This document shows, piece by piece, positions 26,638 to 37,729 of a stretch of 64,000 nt of DNA. Under the pieces are notes generated by a model. That model saw only the letters and a program-made list of their open reading frames with translations, searched no databases and was not told where the DNA came from. The stretch lies in the NCBI RefSeq assembly GCF_965203655.1, contig NZ_CBDBDD010000004.1, positions 248,001 to 312,000 of the forward strand. Direction: 5' to 3'. Position 1 is the stretch's first letter; every line of letters starts with the position of its first letter. A program made the position numbers and the translations under genes. The DNA comes from Poriferisodalis sp965203655 (lineage in GTDB: Bacteria; Actinomycetota; Acidimicrobiia; Acidimicrobiales; Poriferisodalaceae).

Positions 26638-27560
26638 GACTGATCAACGTCGGCGCTGCGCAGCTCGGGCCCATTGCCCGCTACGAGACTCGCGCCAAGG
26701 TCGTGGAGCGGCTGATCGCCTTGCTGCATCAGGCGGCGGATCGGAGCTGTGATCTGGTGGTGTTCCCCGAGCTGGCGCTCACCACGTTCTTCCCGCGCTG
26801 GTACTTCCCCGACGACTCGCCCGAGTTGCTGGCCTACTTCGAGAACGAGATGCCCTCAGCGGAGACCCAGCCGCTCTTCGACGAGGCCAAGCGACTCGGC
26901 ATCGGCTTCCACCTGGGCTACGCCGAGCTGACGCCCGACGGCCATCGCTTCAACACAGCGATCCTCGTCGAGCGCGACGGCAGTCTCGTCGCCAAGTACC
27001 GCAAAGTGCACATCCCCGGGCACGAAGAGCATGAGCCGCAACGGCCCTTCCAGCACCTCGAGCGCCGCTACTTCGAGGAGTCGTCCGAGGGCTTCAGCGT
27101 GTGGCGGGCGTTCGGCGGTGTCATGGGCATCGCCCTGTGCAATGACCGTCGCTGGCCCGAGACCTACCGGGTAATGGGCCTGCAGGGCGTGGAGATGATC
27201 TTCATCGGCTACAACACGCCGCTGTTCTACGCCCCCGACCCGACCCAGGACCCGCTGCAGGCCTTCCACAATCACCTCGTCATGCAGGCCGGCGCCTACC
27301 AGAACGGCACCTGGGTGGTCGGGGTCGCCAAGGGCGGAACCGAAGAGGGCGTGGAGTCGCTCGCGCACTCGGCGGTGATCGCCCCGTCGGGCCAGATCGT
27401 GGCCCAGGCGGTCACCGACGGCGACGAGCTGATCACCGCCCAGTGCGACCTCGACTGGTGCTCGCACTACAAGAACACCCTGTTCAACTTCGACCGCTAC
27501 CGCCGACCCGAGACTTACCAGCTGATCGGCCAGCAGAAGGGCGTAATCCCGCCGCCATAG
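26634..27560 (+). CDS. N-carbamoyl-D-amino acid hydrolase (nitrilase superfamily)
   Basis: 308 residues, against about 304 in known D-carbamoylases. The catalytic triad is Glu46 (VVFPELALTT), Lys124 (KYRKVHIPG) and Cys169 (GIALCNDRRWPETYR). FFPRWYF, HEEHEPQRPFQHLE and NHLVMQAGAYQNGTWVV also match D-carbamoylase closely. It hydrolyses N-carbamoyl-D-amino acids, the products of hydantoin opening, to the amino acid, CO2 and ammonia. The GTG at 26634 overlaps the stop of the M20 gene (GTGA); a longer in-frame start inside that gene is rejected. An L- and a D-type ureido hydrolase are thus made together. Confidence 0.93.
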   Translation: MRLINVGAAQLGPIARYETRAKVVERLIALLHQAADRSCDLVVFPELALTTFFPRWYFPDDSPELLAYFENEMPSAETQPLFDEAKRLGIGFHLGYAELTPDGHRFNTAILVERDGSLVAKYRKVHIPGHEEHEPQRPFQHLERRYFEESSEGFSVWRAFGGVMGIALCNDRRWPETYRVMGLQGVEMIFIGYNTPLFYAPDPTQDPLQAFHNHLVMQAGAYQNGTWVVGVAKGGTEEGVESLAHSAVIAPSGQIVAQAVTDGDELITAQCDLDWCSHYKNTLFNFDRYRRPETYQLIGQQKGVIPPP

Positions 27561-27654
27561 CCGCGACGGACAGCCGGTGGTGTGAGTTGCCCCGCGGTGG
27601 TGCGACAATGGCCTGCGGGGAGGGGACAACGAGGTCCCGGAGACGAGGATTCCA

Positions 27655-30246
<2,592 letters not shown>

Positions 30247-30312
30247 GCATACCCCTCAGAGCACGCGGCTGCGACGGCGCGTTCGCGACGCGCAGGTGGC
30301 AGAGTTCCCGCC

Positions 30313-31248
30313 ATGACGTCACCTGGATCAGTCACCTTCGGTCTGCTGCTGCCCTCGCGAGAGCTGGCCATGTATTCGCCGCACGACGGCGATCCCCGGC
30401 GCCTTGTCGAGTGGGCCGTGCGAGCCGAAGAGCTTGGCTTCGACGCGGTGTGGATCGGCGACTCCCTGCTGGCGAAGCCGCGGGCCGAGCCGCTTTCGGT
30501 GCTGGCAGCCGTCGCGGCGGCCACCGAACGCATCGATCTCGGCACGGCGGTGCTGCTGGCCTCCATGCGCAGCGCCACGCAGCTTGCCCAGCAGGCGGCC
30601 ACGGTGGATGCGCTGTCAGGCGGCAGGCTCATCCTGGGTGTCGGCGCAGGTCCGCCCGGAGCGGAGGTCAACGCCGACTTCGATCTGGTCGGGGCCGACT
30701 TCAACCGGCGAGGCACCCGGATGATGGAAGTGGTCCACCGCGCCCGTGAGCTCTGGCGAGCCGAGGAGACACCCTCCCGCCAGCGGCTGCAGCCAGTCTG
30801 CGTCAGCGATGGCGGGCCCCGCACGTGGCTGGGCGGCTCAGGCCCGCGCGGGCTCGAGCGTGCAGGACAGCACTTCGACGGCTGGTTCCCCACGGCACCG
30901 GTCGCGGAGACCTTCGCCGAACAGCTCGCGACCGTGCGCAGCCATGCCGCCGACGCAGGCCGGGACCCGGCATCGATCACTGCGGCGGCCTACCTGACGG
31001 TCAACATCGGCGAGCCGGCAACCGCCGCCGCCGAGGTGGCCGAGCATTCGAAGCTCTACTACGGCGTAGAGATCGAGGTACTGCGGCGCATCATGGGCAC
31101 CACGTCGGGCACACCTGCCGAGATTGCCGCCTGGCTGCAGAGCTACATCGACGCCGGCTGCGAGCACATCTGCATCCGCCTGGCATCGCCCGACGTCGAT
31201 ACCCAGCTCGATCGCCTCGTCGAGCTGCTGCCCGAGCTCCGTCAGTAG
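30313..31248 (+). CDS. LLM class F420-type oxidoreductase
   Basis: 311 residues. GLLLPSRELAM, EELGFDAVWIGDSLL, ERIDLGTAVLLASMRSATQLAQQAATVD and GRLILGVGAGPPG are the standard LLM barrel elements, and GTSGTPAEIAAWLQSYIDAG is the usual C-terminal block. It most resembles F420-dependent members. It lies between the xanthine-dehydrogenase-like gene (66 bp) and the SsnA-like gene (62 bp) and so probably belongs to the same route, perhaps reducing a purine-derived double bond. That role is inference only. Confidence 0.9.
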   Translation: MTSPGSVTFGLLLPSRELAMYSPHDGDPRRLVEWAVRAEELGFDAVWIGDSLLAKPRAEPLSVLAAVAAATERIDLGTAVLLASMRSATQLAQQAATVDALSGGRLILGVGAGPPGAEVNADFDLVGADFNRRGTRMMEVVHRARELWRAEETPSRQRLQPVCVSDGGPRTWLGGSGPRGLERAGQHFDGWFPTAPVAETFAEQLATVRSHAADAGRDPASITAAAYLTVNIGEPATAAAEVAEHSKLYYGVEIEVLRRIMGTTSGTPAEIAAWLQSYIDAGCEHICIRLASPDVDTQLDRLVELLPELRQ

Positions 31249-31310
31249 GCGGTTCGGGCCGTCAGACTGCTGCTCATTCGGCGCTGAGGCCGGGGGTTAC
31301 GCTCGCAGCC

Positions 31311-32360
31311 GTGAGCGAGGGGGGTGCGACGACGCCGGGGCTGGTGTGCTCGCATCACCACCTGTATTCGGCGCTGGCGCGCGGCATGCCGGCGCCGCCG
31401 CGCACGCCCGGCGGCTTCGACGAGATCCTCGAGCTGGTCTGGTGGCGCCTCGACCGGGCGCTCGACCTGGAGATGCTGGAGTGGTCGGCGAAGCTCGGAG
31501 CGCTGGAGGCTCTGGCATCAGGCTGCACGGCCATCGTGGATCATCACGAGTCGCCCTACGCCATCGAGGGCTCGCTCGACGTGATTGCCCGGGCGTGCGC
31601 CGAGGTCGGCGTGCGGGTGAGCTGCTGCTACGGCGTCACCGACCGTCACGGCGCCGACGGGGCCAAGCGCGGCCTCGCAGAGAACGAGCGCTACCTCGCC
31701 GCAGGCGGCCGTGGCTACGTCGGCGTCCACGCGGCCTTCACCTGCACCGATGACACGCTGGCCGCGGCGGCCGACCTGGCCCGCCGGCACGACGTGGGTG
31801 TGCACATTCACGTGGCGGAAGGCCCCCCCGACGCCGACGCCGCCGATCGGCTGGCCGGCCTCAGCGATGAGCGCTGGCTGCTCATCCACGGTGTGCACCT
31901 GCCCACTGACCACGGACTCAAGGGCACCCTCGTGCACAACCCGCGCTCCAACATGAACAACGCGGTCGGCTACGCCGATCCCACCCGCTTCGCCGCCACG
32001 AACCCCATCGCGCTCGGCACCGACGGCATCGGCGCCGACATGGTCGACGAGTTCCGTGTGGCCTACGCCCGGCTGCGCGAGCACGACGTCACCGCCTCTC
32101 CTGAGGGGCCGTGGGCGTGGCTCGCACAGGGCTGGGAGCTGATGCCCGAAGCTCGCAGCGACACGGTGTGCTGGTCGTATCCCAGTGCCGATCCGTGGCA
32201 TCTCGCCTACACGCCCGGCGTGCACGCCCTCGATGTCACGATCGACGGCGAGCAGGTGCTGGCGGGCGGAACTGCGACGCGTGTCGACCCTGGCGAGGTG
32301 CGGATCAAGGCAGCCGAGCAGGCGCAGCGGCTGTTCGCGGCGCTCGACGAACTCGATTGA
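31311..32360 (+). CDS. ssnA-like: SsnA-like amidohydrolase lacking the N-terminal beta-sandwich
   Basis: 349 residues; E. coli SsnA is about 440. PGLVCSHHHLYSALARGM begins almost at once (metal ligands His15 and His17), followed by LVWWRLDRALD, SGCTAIVDHHESP, VGVHIHVAEG, LLIHGVHL, VHNPRSNMNN and ALGTDGIGADM, which match SsnA closely. SsnA-type enzymes deaminate or hydrolyse heterocycles and sit in purine gene clusters. The first ~60 residues, which form half of the composite beta-sandwich, are absent: only 62 bp separate the GTG from the previous stop. The C-terminal part is also shorter. Either this is a minimal form or a reduced domain. It is followed after 24 bp by the DpaL-like gene. Confidence 0.88.
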   Translation: MSEGGATTPGLVCSHHHLYSALARGMPAPPRTPGGFDEILELVWWRLDRALDLEMLEWSAKLGALEALASGCTAIVDHHESPYAIEGSLDVIARACAEVGVRVSCCYGVTDRHGADGAKRGLAENERYLAAGGRGYVGVHAAFTCTDDTLAAAADLARRHDVGVHIHVAEGPPDADAADRLAGLSDERWLLIHGVHLPTDHGLKGTLVHNPRSNMNNAVGYADPTRFAATNPIALGTDGIGADMVDEFRVAYARLREHDVTASPEGPWAWLAQGWELMPEARSDTVCWSYPSADPWHLAYTPGVHALDVTIDGEQVLAGGTATRVDPGEVRIKAAEQAQRLFAALDELD

Positions 32361-32384
32361 GATTCTGGACAGGAGAGGTCAGCA

Positions 32385-33551
32385 ATGGGTGCACTGGTCA
32401 ACCGGAACCCGCTGTTCGACGGGCGCAATTGGCCGGCCGTGCCGCCTGAGGTCATGGCGTTTCACCGCCGGCTGCCTGCGTACGCGCCGACGCTGGTCAT
32501 CGATGCTCCCCGGCTGGCCGACAGCCTCGGCGTGGGACGGGTGCTGGTGAAGGCAGAGACCCAACGCATGGGCCTGCCGTCGTTCAAGATCCTGGGTGCG
32601 TCGTGGGCGTCGTACCGCGCTGTCTGCGAGCACATCGGCGGCGAGCCGCAGCCGTGGGCGAACATCAACGAGCTGGCGGCCAGCCTGGCGCACCTGCGGC
32701 CGATGACGCTCGCTGCTGCCACCGACGGCAACCACGGGCGAGCGGTCGCATTCATGGCACGGCTGCTGGGCTTCGACGCCCACATCCTGGTTCCCGACGG
32801 CACGTCGGAGGCTCGCATTGCGGCCATCGAGGGCGAGAGTGCGACCGTGACCGTCGTGGACGGCACCTACGACGACGCGATCGAACAGAGCGCCGAGATG
32901 GCCGGTGATCGTTGCCTGGTGGTGTCGGACACTTCGTGGCCCGGCTATGAGACCATCCCCGCCAACGTCGCCGAGGGCTACACGACGATCTTCGCCGAGG
33001 TCGACGATGCGCTCGCCGCCAACGGCATCGGCCAGCCGGATCTGGTCGCGGTCCCCGTGGGCGTGGGGGCCTTCATGGCTGCGGCGGTCACCCACTACCG
33101 CTGCGGGGAGCACCGGCCGGTGCTGGTGTCTGTGGAGCCCGACGACGCCAACTGCGTGCAGATGTCCACGATCAACGGGGAGATCACCGAGACCCCAGGT
33201 CCCCACCGCTCGATCATGGTGGGACTCAACTGCGGTGTGCCATCGCCGCTCGCGTGGCCGATGATGGCCAGCGGCGTGGAGTGGTGCGTGTCGGTGGACA
33301 GCGACGCCGCAGGTCGGGCCATGGCCGACTTGGCCGATGCGCAAGTCGTCGCTGGCGAGACCGGCAGCGCCTCACTGGCCGGAGTGCGAGCGCTGCTCGC
33401 CGACGAGCAGGGCCGAGGGGCGCTGGAGGACCCCGCGAGCGCAACCGTGCTCGTCATGGTCACCGAGGGCGCGACCGACCCGCCCAACTACGAGCGAATC
33501 GTCGGCCGCCCCCACACCCAAGTAGGCAGGGTCTTGACGGCACTACCTTGA
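32385..33551 (+). CDS. dpaL-like: Diaminopropionate ammonia-lyase family PLP enzyme (DpaL/YgeX-like)
   Basis: 388 residues, normal for the family (about 400). Lys68 in GLPSFKILGA is the PLP lysine; ATDGNHGRAVA, SDTSWPGYETIP, EGYTTIFAEV, VEPDDANC and the Gly-rich GETGSASLAGV match DpaL/YgeX. DpaL converts 2,3-diaminopropionate to pyruvate and two ammonia. YgeX has been tied to purine/urate breakdown in bacteria, where it lies beside ssnA and xanthine-dehydrogenase-like genes, as it does here. AGGAGAGG stands before the ATG. Some changes at usually conserved places (PSF for NAF before the lysine) leave room for a different amino acid substrate. Confidence 0.87.
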   Translation: MGALVNRNPLFDGRNWPAVPPEVMAFHRRLPAYAPTLVIDAPRLADSLGVGRVLVKAETQRMGLPSFKILGASWASYRAVCEHIGGEPQPWANINELAASLAHLRPMTLAAATDGNHGRAVAFMARLLGFDAHILVPDGTSEARIAAIEGESATVTVVDGTYDDAIEQSAEMAGDRCLVVSDTSWPGYETIPANVAEGYTTIFAEVDDALAANGIGQPDLVAVPVGVGAFMAAAVTHYRCGEHRPVLVSVEPDDANCVQMSTINGEITETPGPHRSIMVGLNCGVPSPLAWPMMASGVEWCVSVDSDAAGRAMADLADAQVVAGETGSASLAGVRALLADEQGRGALEDPASATVLVMVTEGATDPPNYERIVGRPHTQVGRVLTALP

Positions 33552-33587
33552 ACGCTCACGTGCAGACGGACACGGGGGAGACACGTC

Positions 33588-34364
33588 ATGCCGCTGGACC
33601 AAGCGAACTACCAGGCGATGCTGATCGACAAGCGCGACGACGGCGTCGCAGTTGTCACGCTCAACCGTCCTGAGCGGCTCAACGCCGTGAACGGCCAGAT
33701 GCACCACGAGATGGCGACGTTCACGCGCGACGCGCAGACCGACGACGACGTGAAGGTCGTGGTGCTCGCGGGAACGGGCCGTGCTTTCTGCGCCGGAGGC
33801 GATTTCAGCGACACCGGCGGTCCGGCAGTCAGCTTCGAGGAGGGCCGTCAGATCGTCGACCACCTGCTCGAACTGCGCAAGCCGATCATCTCCGCCGTGC
33901 AGGGCTACGCCATGGGTCTGGGCGCGAACATCGCCCTGCTGTGCGATGTGGTGGTGGCAGGTCACAGCTCGGTGTTCGCCGACACGCACGTCAACATGGG
34001 CATCGGTGCCGGCGACGGCGGCCAGGTCATCTGGCCCTTGCTGATGGGCGTGAACCGCGCGAAGTGGCACCTCATGACCGGCGAGCGAGTCACTGGTGAG
34101 ATGCTCTACGACATGGGCCTCGTCAACTTCCTGGTGGACGACGACGCGATCCTCGATACCGCGCTGGAGAAGGCAGCACAACTGGCCGCAGGACCGCAAA
34201 AGGCCATCAGCGCCTCGAAGGTGCCCATCAACAACTGGATCCGGCAGATGTCCGCCCAGATCCTGCCGCTGTCGCTCAGCCTGGAGGGCGAGACGTTCCA
34301 CAGCAGCGATGCTCGCGAGGCCCAACGCGCCTTCGTGGAAAAGCGCGCCCCGAATTTCGACTAA
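33588..34364 (+). CDS. Enoyl-CoA hydratase/isomerase (crotonase) family protein
   Basis: 258 residues. RAFCAGGDFSD and YAMGLGANIALLCDVVVAG give the two oxyanion-hole segments. At the place where classical hydratases have a Glu in a PEI-type motif this protein reads VNMGIGAGDGG, so one of the two catalytic Glu residues is replaced and Asp stands at the other; a hydratase activity is therefore not certain. A GGGGGAG site precedes the ATG. It lies between the DpaL-like gene and the ABC transporter. It could act on a CoA ester formed later in the route, or be a general fatty-acid enzyme. Confidence 0.88.
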   Translation: MPLDQANYQAMLIDKRDDGVAVVTLNRPERLNAVNGQMHHEMATFTRDAQTDDDVKVVVLAGTGRAFCAGGDFSDTGGPAVSFEEGRQIVDHLLELRKPIISAVQGYAMGLGANIALLCDVVVAGHSSVFADTHVNMGIGAGDGGQVIWPLLMGVNRAKWHLMTGERVTGEMLYDMGLVNFLVDDDAILDTALEKAAQLAAGPQKAISASKVPINNWIRQMSAQILPLSLSLEGETFHSSDAREAQRAFVEKRAPNFD

Positions 34365-34367
34365 ACA

Positions 34368-34388
34368 CCCCCTGAGTCGCACTCGGGG
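34368..34388 (+). terminator. GC hairpin touching the ribosome binding site of the ABC permease
   Basis: CCCC-T-GAGT pairs with ACTC-GGGG (34381-34388) over a three-base loop, eight pairs with one bulged T. It sits 4 bp behind the crotonase stop and its 3' arm runs into the purine-rich AGGGGGG that should be the permease ribosome binding site. It may end part of the transcripts or mask translation of the transporter. Confidence 0.4.
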
Positions 34389-34396
34389 AGGGGGGA

Positions 34397-35545
34397 ATGG
34401 CACTCGGACAGCTGTCGGCCGACCCCGATGACGCTGCGCCGGAGCTAGCTGCGGGCCGGCTGGCCCGCCTGCTGCGCCCGTTCGTCGGCGTCGCCGTGCC
34501 GGCAACAGCGGCCATCGCGGCGCTCCTGGTAGGCGCGGCAATGCTCCTTGCCTTCGGCGCAAACCCGCTCGTTGCGTACCGGGAGCTCATCACCGGCGCA
34601 TTCGGCGGGGCTGACAATCTCGCCGACACCGCGGTGCGGGCAATGCCGCTCGCCCTCGTCGGCGTCGGCATCTGCATTGCATTTCGCACCGATGTGATCA
34701 ACATCGGCGGCGAGGGTCAGATCATCCTGGGCGCGATCGCCGCCACAGTCACGTCGATGGCGTTCGACGACGTGCCGCGGGTGCTGCTGGTGCCCATGGT
34801 GATCGTGGCGGGAGCGATCGGCGGCGGATTCTGGGGTGCGATCCCCGGGGCACTCAAGGCCTACGCGGGTGTCAACGAGATCCTCTCCACCATCATGATG
34901 AACCTCGTTGCGTTCCATTTGCTGAGCTTCCTGCTGCAGGATCTCCTGATCGAGCCGGGCGCCATCAAGATCCAGCAGACCCGGCGCCTCAGCGAGAACG
35001 CCGACTTGCCGCTGCTCCCTGGCGGAACACGGCTGCACATCGGCGTGCTCATAGCGATCCTGGTGGCGGTGCTGGGCTACCTGCTGCTGTTCCGCAGCGC
35101 GCTCGGCATGCGGCTGCGCTCAGTCGGCCACAACCCCGATGCGTCCCAATATGCCGGCATGGCTGTCCGCAAGAGCATCACCCAAGCGCTCGCATTCAGC
35201 GGGGCCTGCTGCGGCATCGCCGGCGCAGTGCTGGTGTTCGGCAGCGAGTCGCATCGTCTCATCGGCGAGGGCGGTGCCGCAGCATTCACACAGAACGCCG
35301 GATTCAACGGCATCGTGGCGGCGCTGTTCGGCGCACTGCACCCGATCTTCACGGTGCCGGCGTCGTTCCTGTTTGGCGGCATGCTCACCGGCGGCAGCGA
35401 TATGCAGCGGGCGACCCAGGTGCCGGCCGCCTTGGTGGTGGCACTGAACGGCGTCGTCGTGGTGTTCGTGGTGGGCAGCCTGCGGCTGCGGGACCGGCTC
35501 AGGACCTGGGCTGGCGGCATCTCGAGCTACGGGGGCCGGGCATGA
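34397..35545 (+). CDS. ABC transporter permease, BMP/nucleoside type (YufP-like)
   Basis: 382 residues, strongly hydrophobic with about nine to ten membrane helices. AFRTDVINIGGEGQIILGA is the typical motif of permeases for simple sugars and nucleosides (BPD_transp_2 family), and the partner genes show it is the BMP branch, which imports purine or pyrimidine nucleosides. VGHNPDASQYAGM is the cytoplasmic coupling segment. Its stop overlaps the start of the second permease (ATGA). Import of a nucleoside or base would supply the enzymes encoded just upstream. Confidence 0.92.
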   Translation: MALGQLSADPDDAAPELAAGRLARLLRPFVGVAVPATAAIAALLVGAAMLLAFGANPLVAYRELITGAFGGADNLADTAVRAMPLALVGVGICIAFRTDVINIGGEGQIILGAIAATVTSMAFDDVPRVLLVPMVIVAGAIGGGFWGAIPGALKAYAGVNEILSTIMMNLVAFHLLSFLLQDLLIEPGAIKIQQTRRLSENADLPLLPGGTRLHIGVLIAILVAVLGYLLLFRSALGMRLRSVGHNPDASQYAGMAVRKSITQALAFSGACCGIAGAVLVFGSESHRLIGEGGAAAFTQNAGFNGIVAALFGALHPIFTVPASFLFGGMLTGGSDMQRATQVPAALVVALNGVVVVFVVGSLRLRDRLRTWAGGISSYGGRA

Positions 35546-36474
35546 GCGACTTCTTCACTGTGAGCGTGCTCGTAGCGACCTTGGCGTCAGGCATCCGGCT
35601 GGCGACGCCGTTCCTGCTGTCGGCGCTGGGCGAGACCATCGGCCAGCGAGCGGGTGTGCTGAATCTGGGCGTCGAAGGGGTGATGCTGATCGGGGCGTAT
35701 GCCGCCTACATCACGGCGCTGCGGACCGGCAGCGTCCTCGCCGGTGTGCTGGCGGCGATGGGCGCCGGTGCGCTCATGGGCATCGTGTACGCCTTCATCA
35801 CCGTGGTAATGCACGCCACCCAGGGCATCAGCGGCATCGGCATCTTCCTGTTCGGCCTGGGCTTCACCGATTTGCTCTTCCGTCACCAAGTCGGCACGCC
35901 GGTGCCGATCGACGGCCTGCGGGGCCTCGACATGGGAGGGCTCTCCGAGCTGCCGGTCGTCGGGGAGCTCTTCTTCCAGCACAGCGTGCTCACCTACGTG
36001 GCATTCGCCCTCGTGCCGGTGGTGTGGTTCGCCATGAACCGCACGACCTTCGGGCTCAATGTGCGAGCTGTGGGCGAGACGCCCGAAGCCGCCGACACAC
36101 TCGGCGTACGCGTCAACGTGGTGCGGACGCAGGCAATCATCATCGGCAACGTGATGGCGGGCCTCGCGGGCGGCACCTTGGCTCTCGATGTCGGCATCTT
36201 CCAGCAGAACCTCACCTCGGGGCAGGGATTCATCGCCGTGGCGCTCGTCTACTTCGGGGCGTGGCGCTCGAGCGGGGTGATGGCCGGGGCGCTGCTGTTC
36301 GGCGTCGTGTCGTCGACCGTGCTGCAGCTCAAGACTCTCGGCATCATCGTCGGTGCCAACTCGACTATTGCGGCGATGGCGCCGGCGATCCTGACCATCG
36401 TGGTGCTCGTGCTCGTCAGCCGCCGCATCGGAGCGCCGTCAGCGTTGACAGTTCCGTTCGAACGAGACAACTGA
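35542..36474 (+). CDS. ABC transporter permease, BMP/nucleoside type (YufQ-like)
   Basis: 310 residues, about eight membrane helices. LGETIGQRAGVLNLGVEGVMLIGA is, in two parts, the hallmark of the second permease of this system, with VRAVGETPEAADTLGV as coupling helix. It pairs with the preceding permease, whose stop it overlaps, to form the membrane channel. After it come 171 bp before the binding-protein gene. Confidence 0.93.
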   Translation: MSDFFTVSVLVATLASGIRLATPFLLSALGETIGQRAGVLNLGVEGVMLIGAYAAYITALRTGSVLAGVLAAMGAGALMGIVYAFITVVMHATQGISGIGIFLFGLGFTDLLFRHQVGTPVPIDGLRGLDMGGLSELPVVGELFFQHSVLTYVAFALVPVVWFAMNRTTFGLNVRAVGETPEAADTLGVRVNVVRTQAIIIGNVMAGLAGGTLALDVGIFQQNLTSGQGFIAVALVYFGAWRSSGVMAGALLFGVVSSTVLQLKTLGIIVGANSTIAAMAPAILTIVVLVLVSRRIGAPSALTVPFERDN

Positions 36475-36645
36475 CGCGCCGCGCACCCGCATGCGGGCCG
36501 CGTGCAGATTTCCACGCGGGGAGCATCGCGCCCATTCGGGGTCGCCTAGCATCCCGTGCAGGCCCGGGGCTCCGCCGAGCCGCGCCGCACTGCAGCGAAC
36601 AGATCCGGCGAGAGCCCGCGACACGGCCGATCCGGGAGGGTTCAC
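36475..36645 (+). promoter_or_regulatory. 171-bp gap before the binding-protein gene
   Basis: The gap contains a 12-bp perfect palindrome (CCCGCATGCGGG, 36486-36497) soon after the permease stop and a GGGAGGG ribosome binding site near its end. Such a gap inside a transporter operon often holds an extra promoter that raises the binding-protein level. I see no clear promoter motif, and one 12-bp palindrome may be chance. Confidence 0.25.
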
Positions 36646-37644
36646 ATGTTCAGACACACCACACGCAGATCGCTCGTAGCCAGGCTCGTAGCGGTCGCTG
36701 CAGTCGTACTGCTGCTCGCTGCGGGCTGCACCGGCGCCGATGAGGAAGAGGCAGGTCCGATCCGGATCGCCATCGTCGCGCCGAGCGCCAGCAACGACCT
36801 GGCGTTCACGCAGAGCATGGTCGATGCAGTGAATGCGGTCGGCGAGACGCGAGAGATCGAAGTCGCGGTGACCGACGGCACGTTCATCGTGGAGGAGGCC
36901 GCTGCGGCGATTCGTGGTTATGCCGAGGACGGCTTCGATCTAGTGATCGCCCATGGCAGCCAGTACGGCGGTCCGCTTGAGGAGATTGCACCTGACTTCC
37001 CGGACACCTCATTCGCCTGGGGCACGGCCGTCGACTTCAAGGGCCTCGACAATGTCTTTGCCTACACGGTCCGTTCCGATCAGGGCGGGTACGTGTCGGG
37101 CACTGTTGCCGCCCAGATCACCGGCACTGGGGTGGTCGGCGTGATCGGCCCGATCGAGGTCGGCGACGCCAAGCTCTACGTCGACGGCTTCGCAGCCGGC
37201 GTAGCTGCGCAGGACTCGTCGGTGACGACCAACATCGTGTACACCGACTCGTTCAGCGATGTGGCACTGGCGGCCGAAGCCGCCGAGGCTCACATCTCCA
37301 ACGATGCCGATGTGCTGACGGGTTCGGCGCAGATGGTCGTGGGTGCGACCGGTGTCGCCAACGAGCACGGCGTGGCGTGGTTCGGCACCCAGGCCAACCA
37401 GACGGCGCTCGGCGACAGCATCGTGGTGGCTTCGCAGGTGTACCACTGGGAAGTGCTGCTCAACGAGATGATCGACAAGATCGAGAGCGGCACGCTCGGC
37501 GGCGAGGTGATGACTGCCACGCTTGCCAACGGCGGCATCGTGATCGAGTTCAACGATGCCTATGGCCTCGACGCCGCGATCCAGGAGGCTGCTGAGGCAA
37601 CCATCGCCGGCATAGCGGACGGCTCGATCTCGACCGGCCAATAG
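36646..37644 (+). CDS. BMP-family substrate-binding lipoprotein of the nucleoside ABC transporter
   Basis: 332 residues. A lipoprotein signal is clear: basic FRHTTRRSLVAR, a hydrophobic stretch and LLLAAGC with Cys28 as the lipid-bearing residue. The mature part is a periplasmic-binding-protein fold of the BMP/PnrA type (IAIVAPSASNDLAFTQSM, GYAEDGFDLVIAHGSQYG, RSDQGGYVSGTVAAQITGTG). Relatives bind purine nucleosides. The ATG follows GGGAGGG; a longer in-frame start would spoil the signal peptide. The acidic EEEAG stretch after Cys28 is the tether. Confidence 0.93.
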   Translation: MFRHTTRRSLVARLVAVAAVVLLLAAGCTGADEEEAGPIRIAIVAPSASNDLAFTQSMVDAVNAVGETREIEVAVTDGTFIVEEAAAAIRGYAEDGFDLVIAHGSQYGGPLEEIAPDFPDTSFAWGTAVDFKGLDNVFAYTVRSDQGGYVSGTVAAQITGTGVVGVIGPIEVGDAKLYVDGFAAGVAAQDSSVTTNIVYTDSFSDVALAAEAAEAHISNDADVLTGSAQMVVGATGVANEHGVAWFGTQANQTALGDSIVVASQVYHWEVLLNEMIDKIESGTLGGEVMTATLANGGIVIEFNDAYGLDAAIQEAAEATIAGIADGSISTGQ

Positions 37645-37729
37645 CGAGCACGAGCAGCTTGAACGGCCACCACGGACCAGCTGAGCCAGCCGAGCGGCTC
37701 CCGCTCGTTTGATCGGCAGCATTCCGCGG

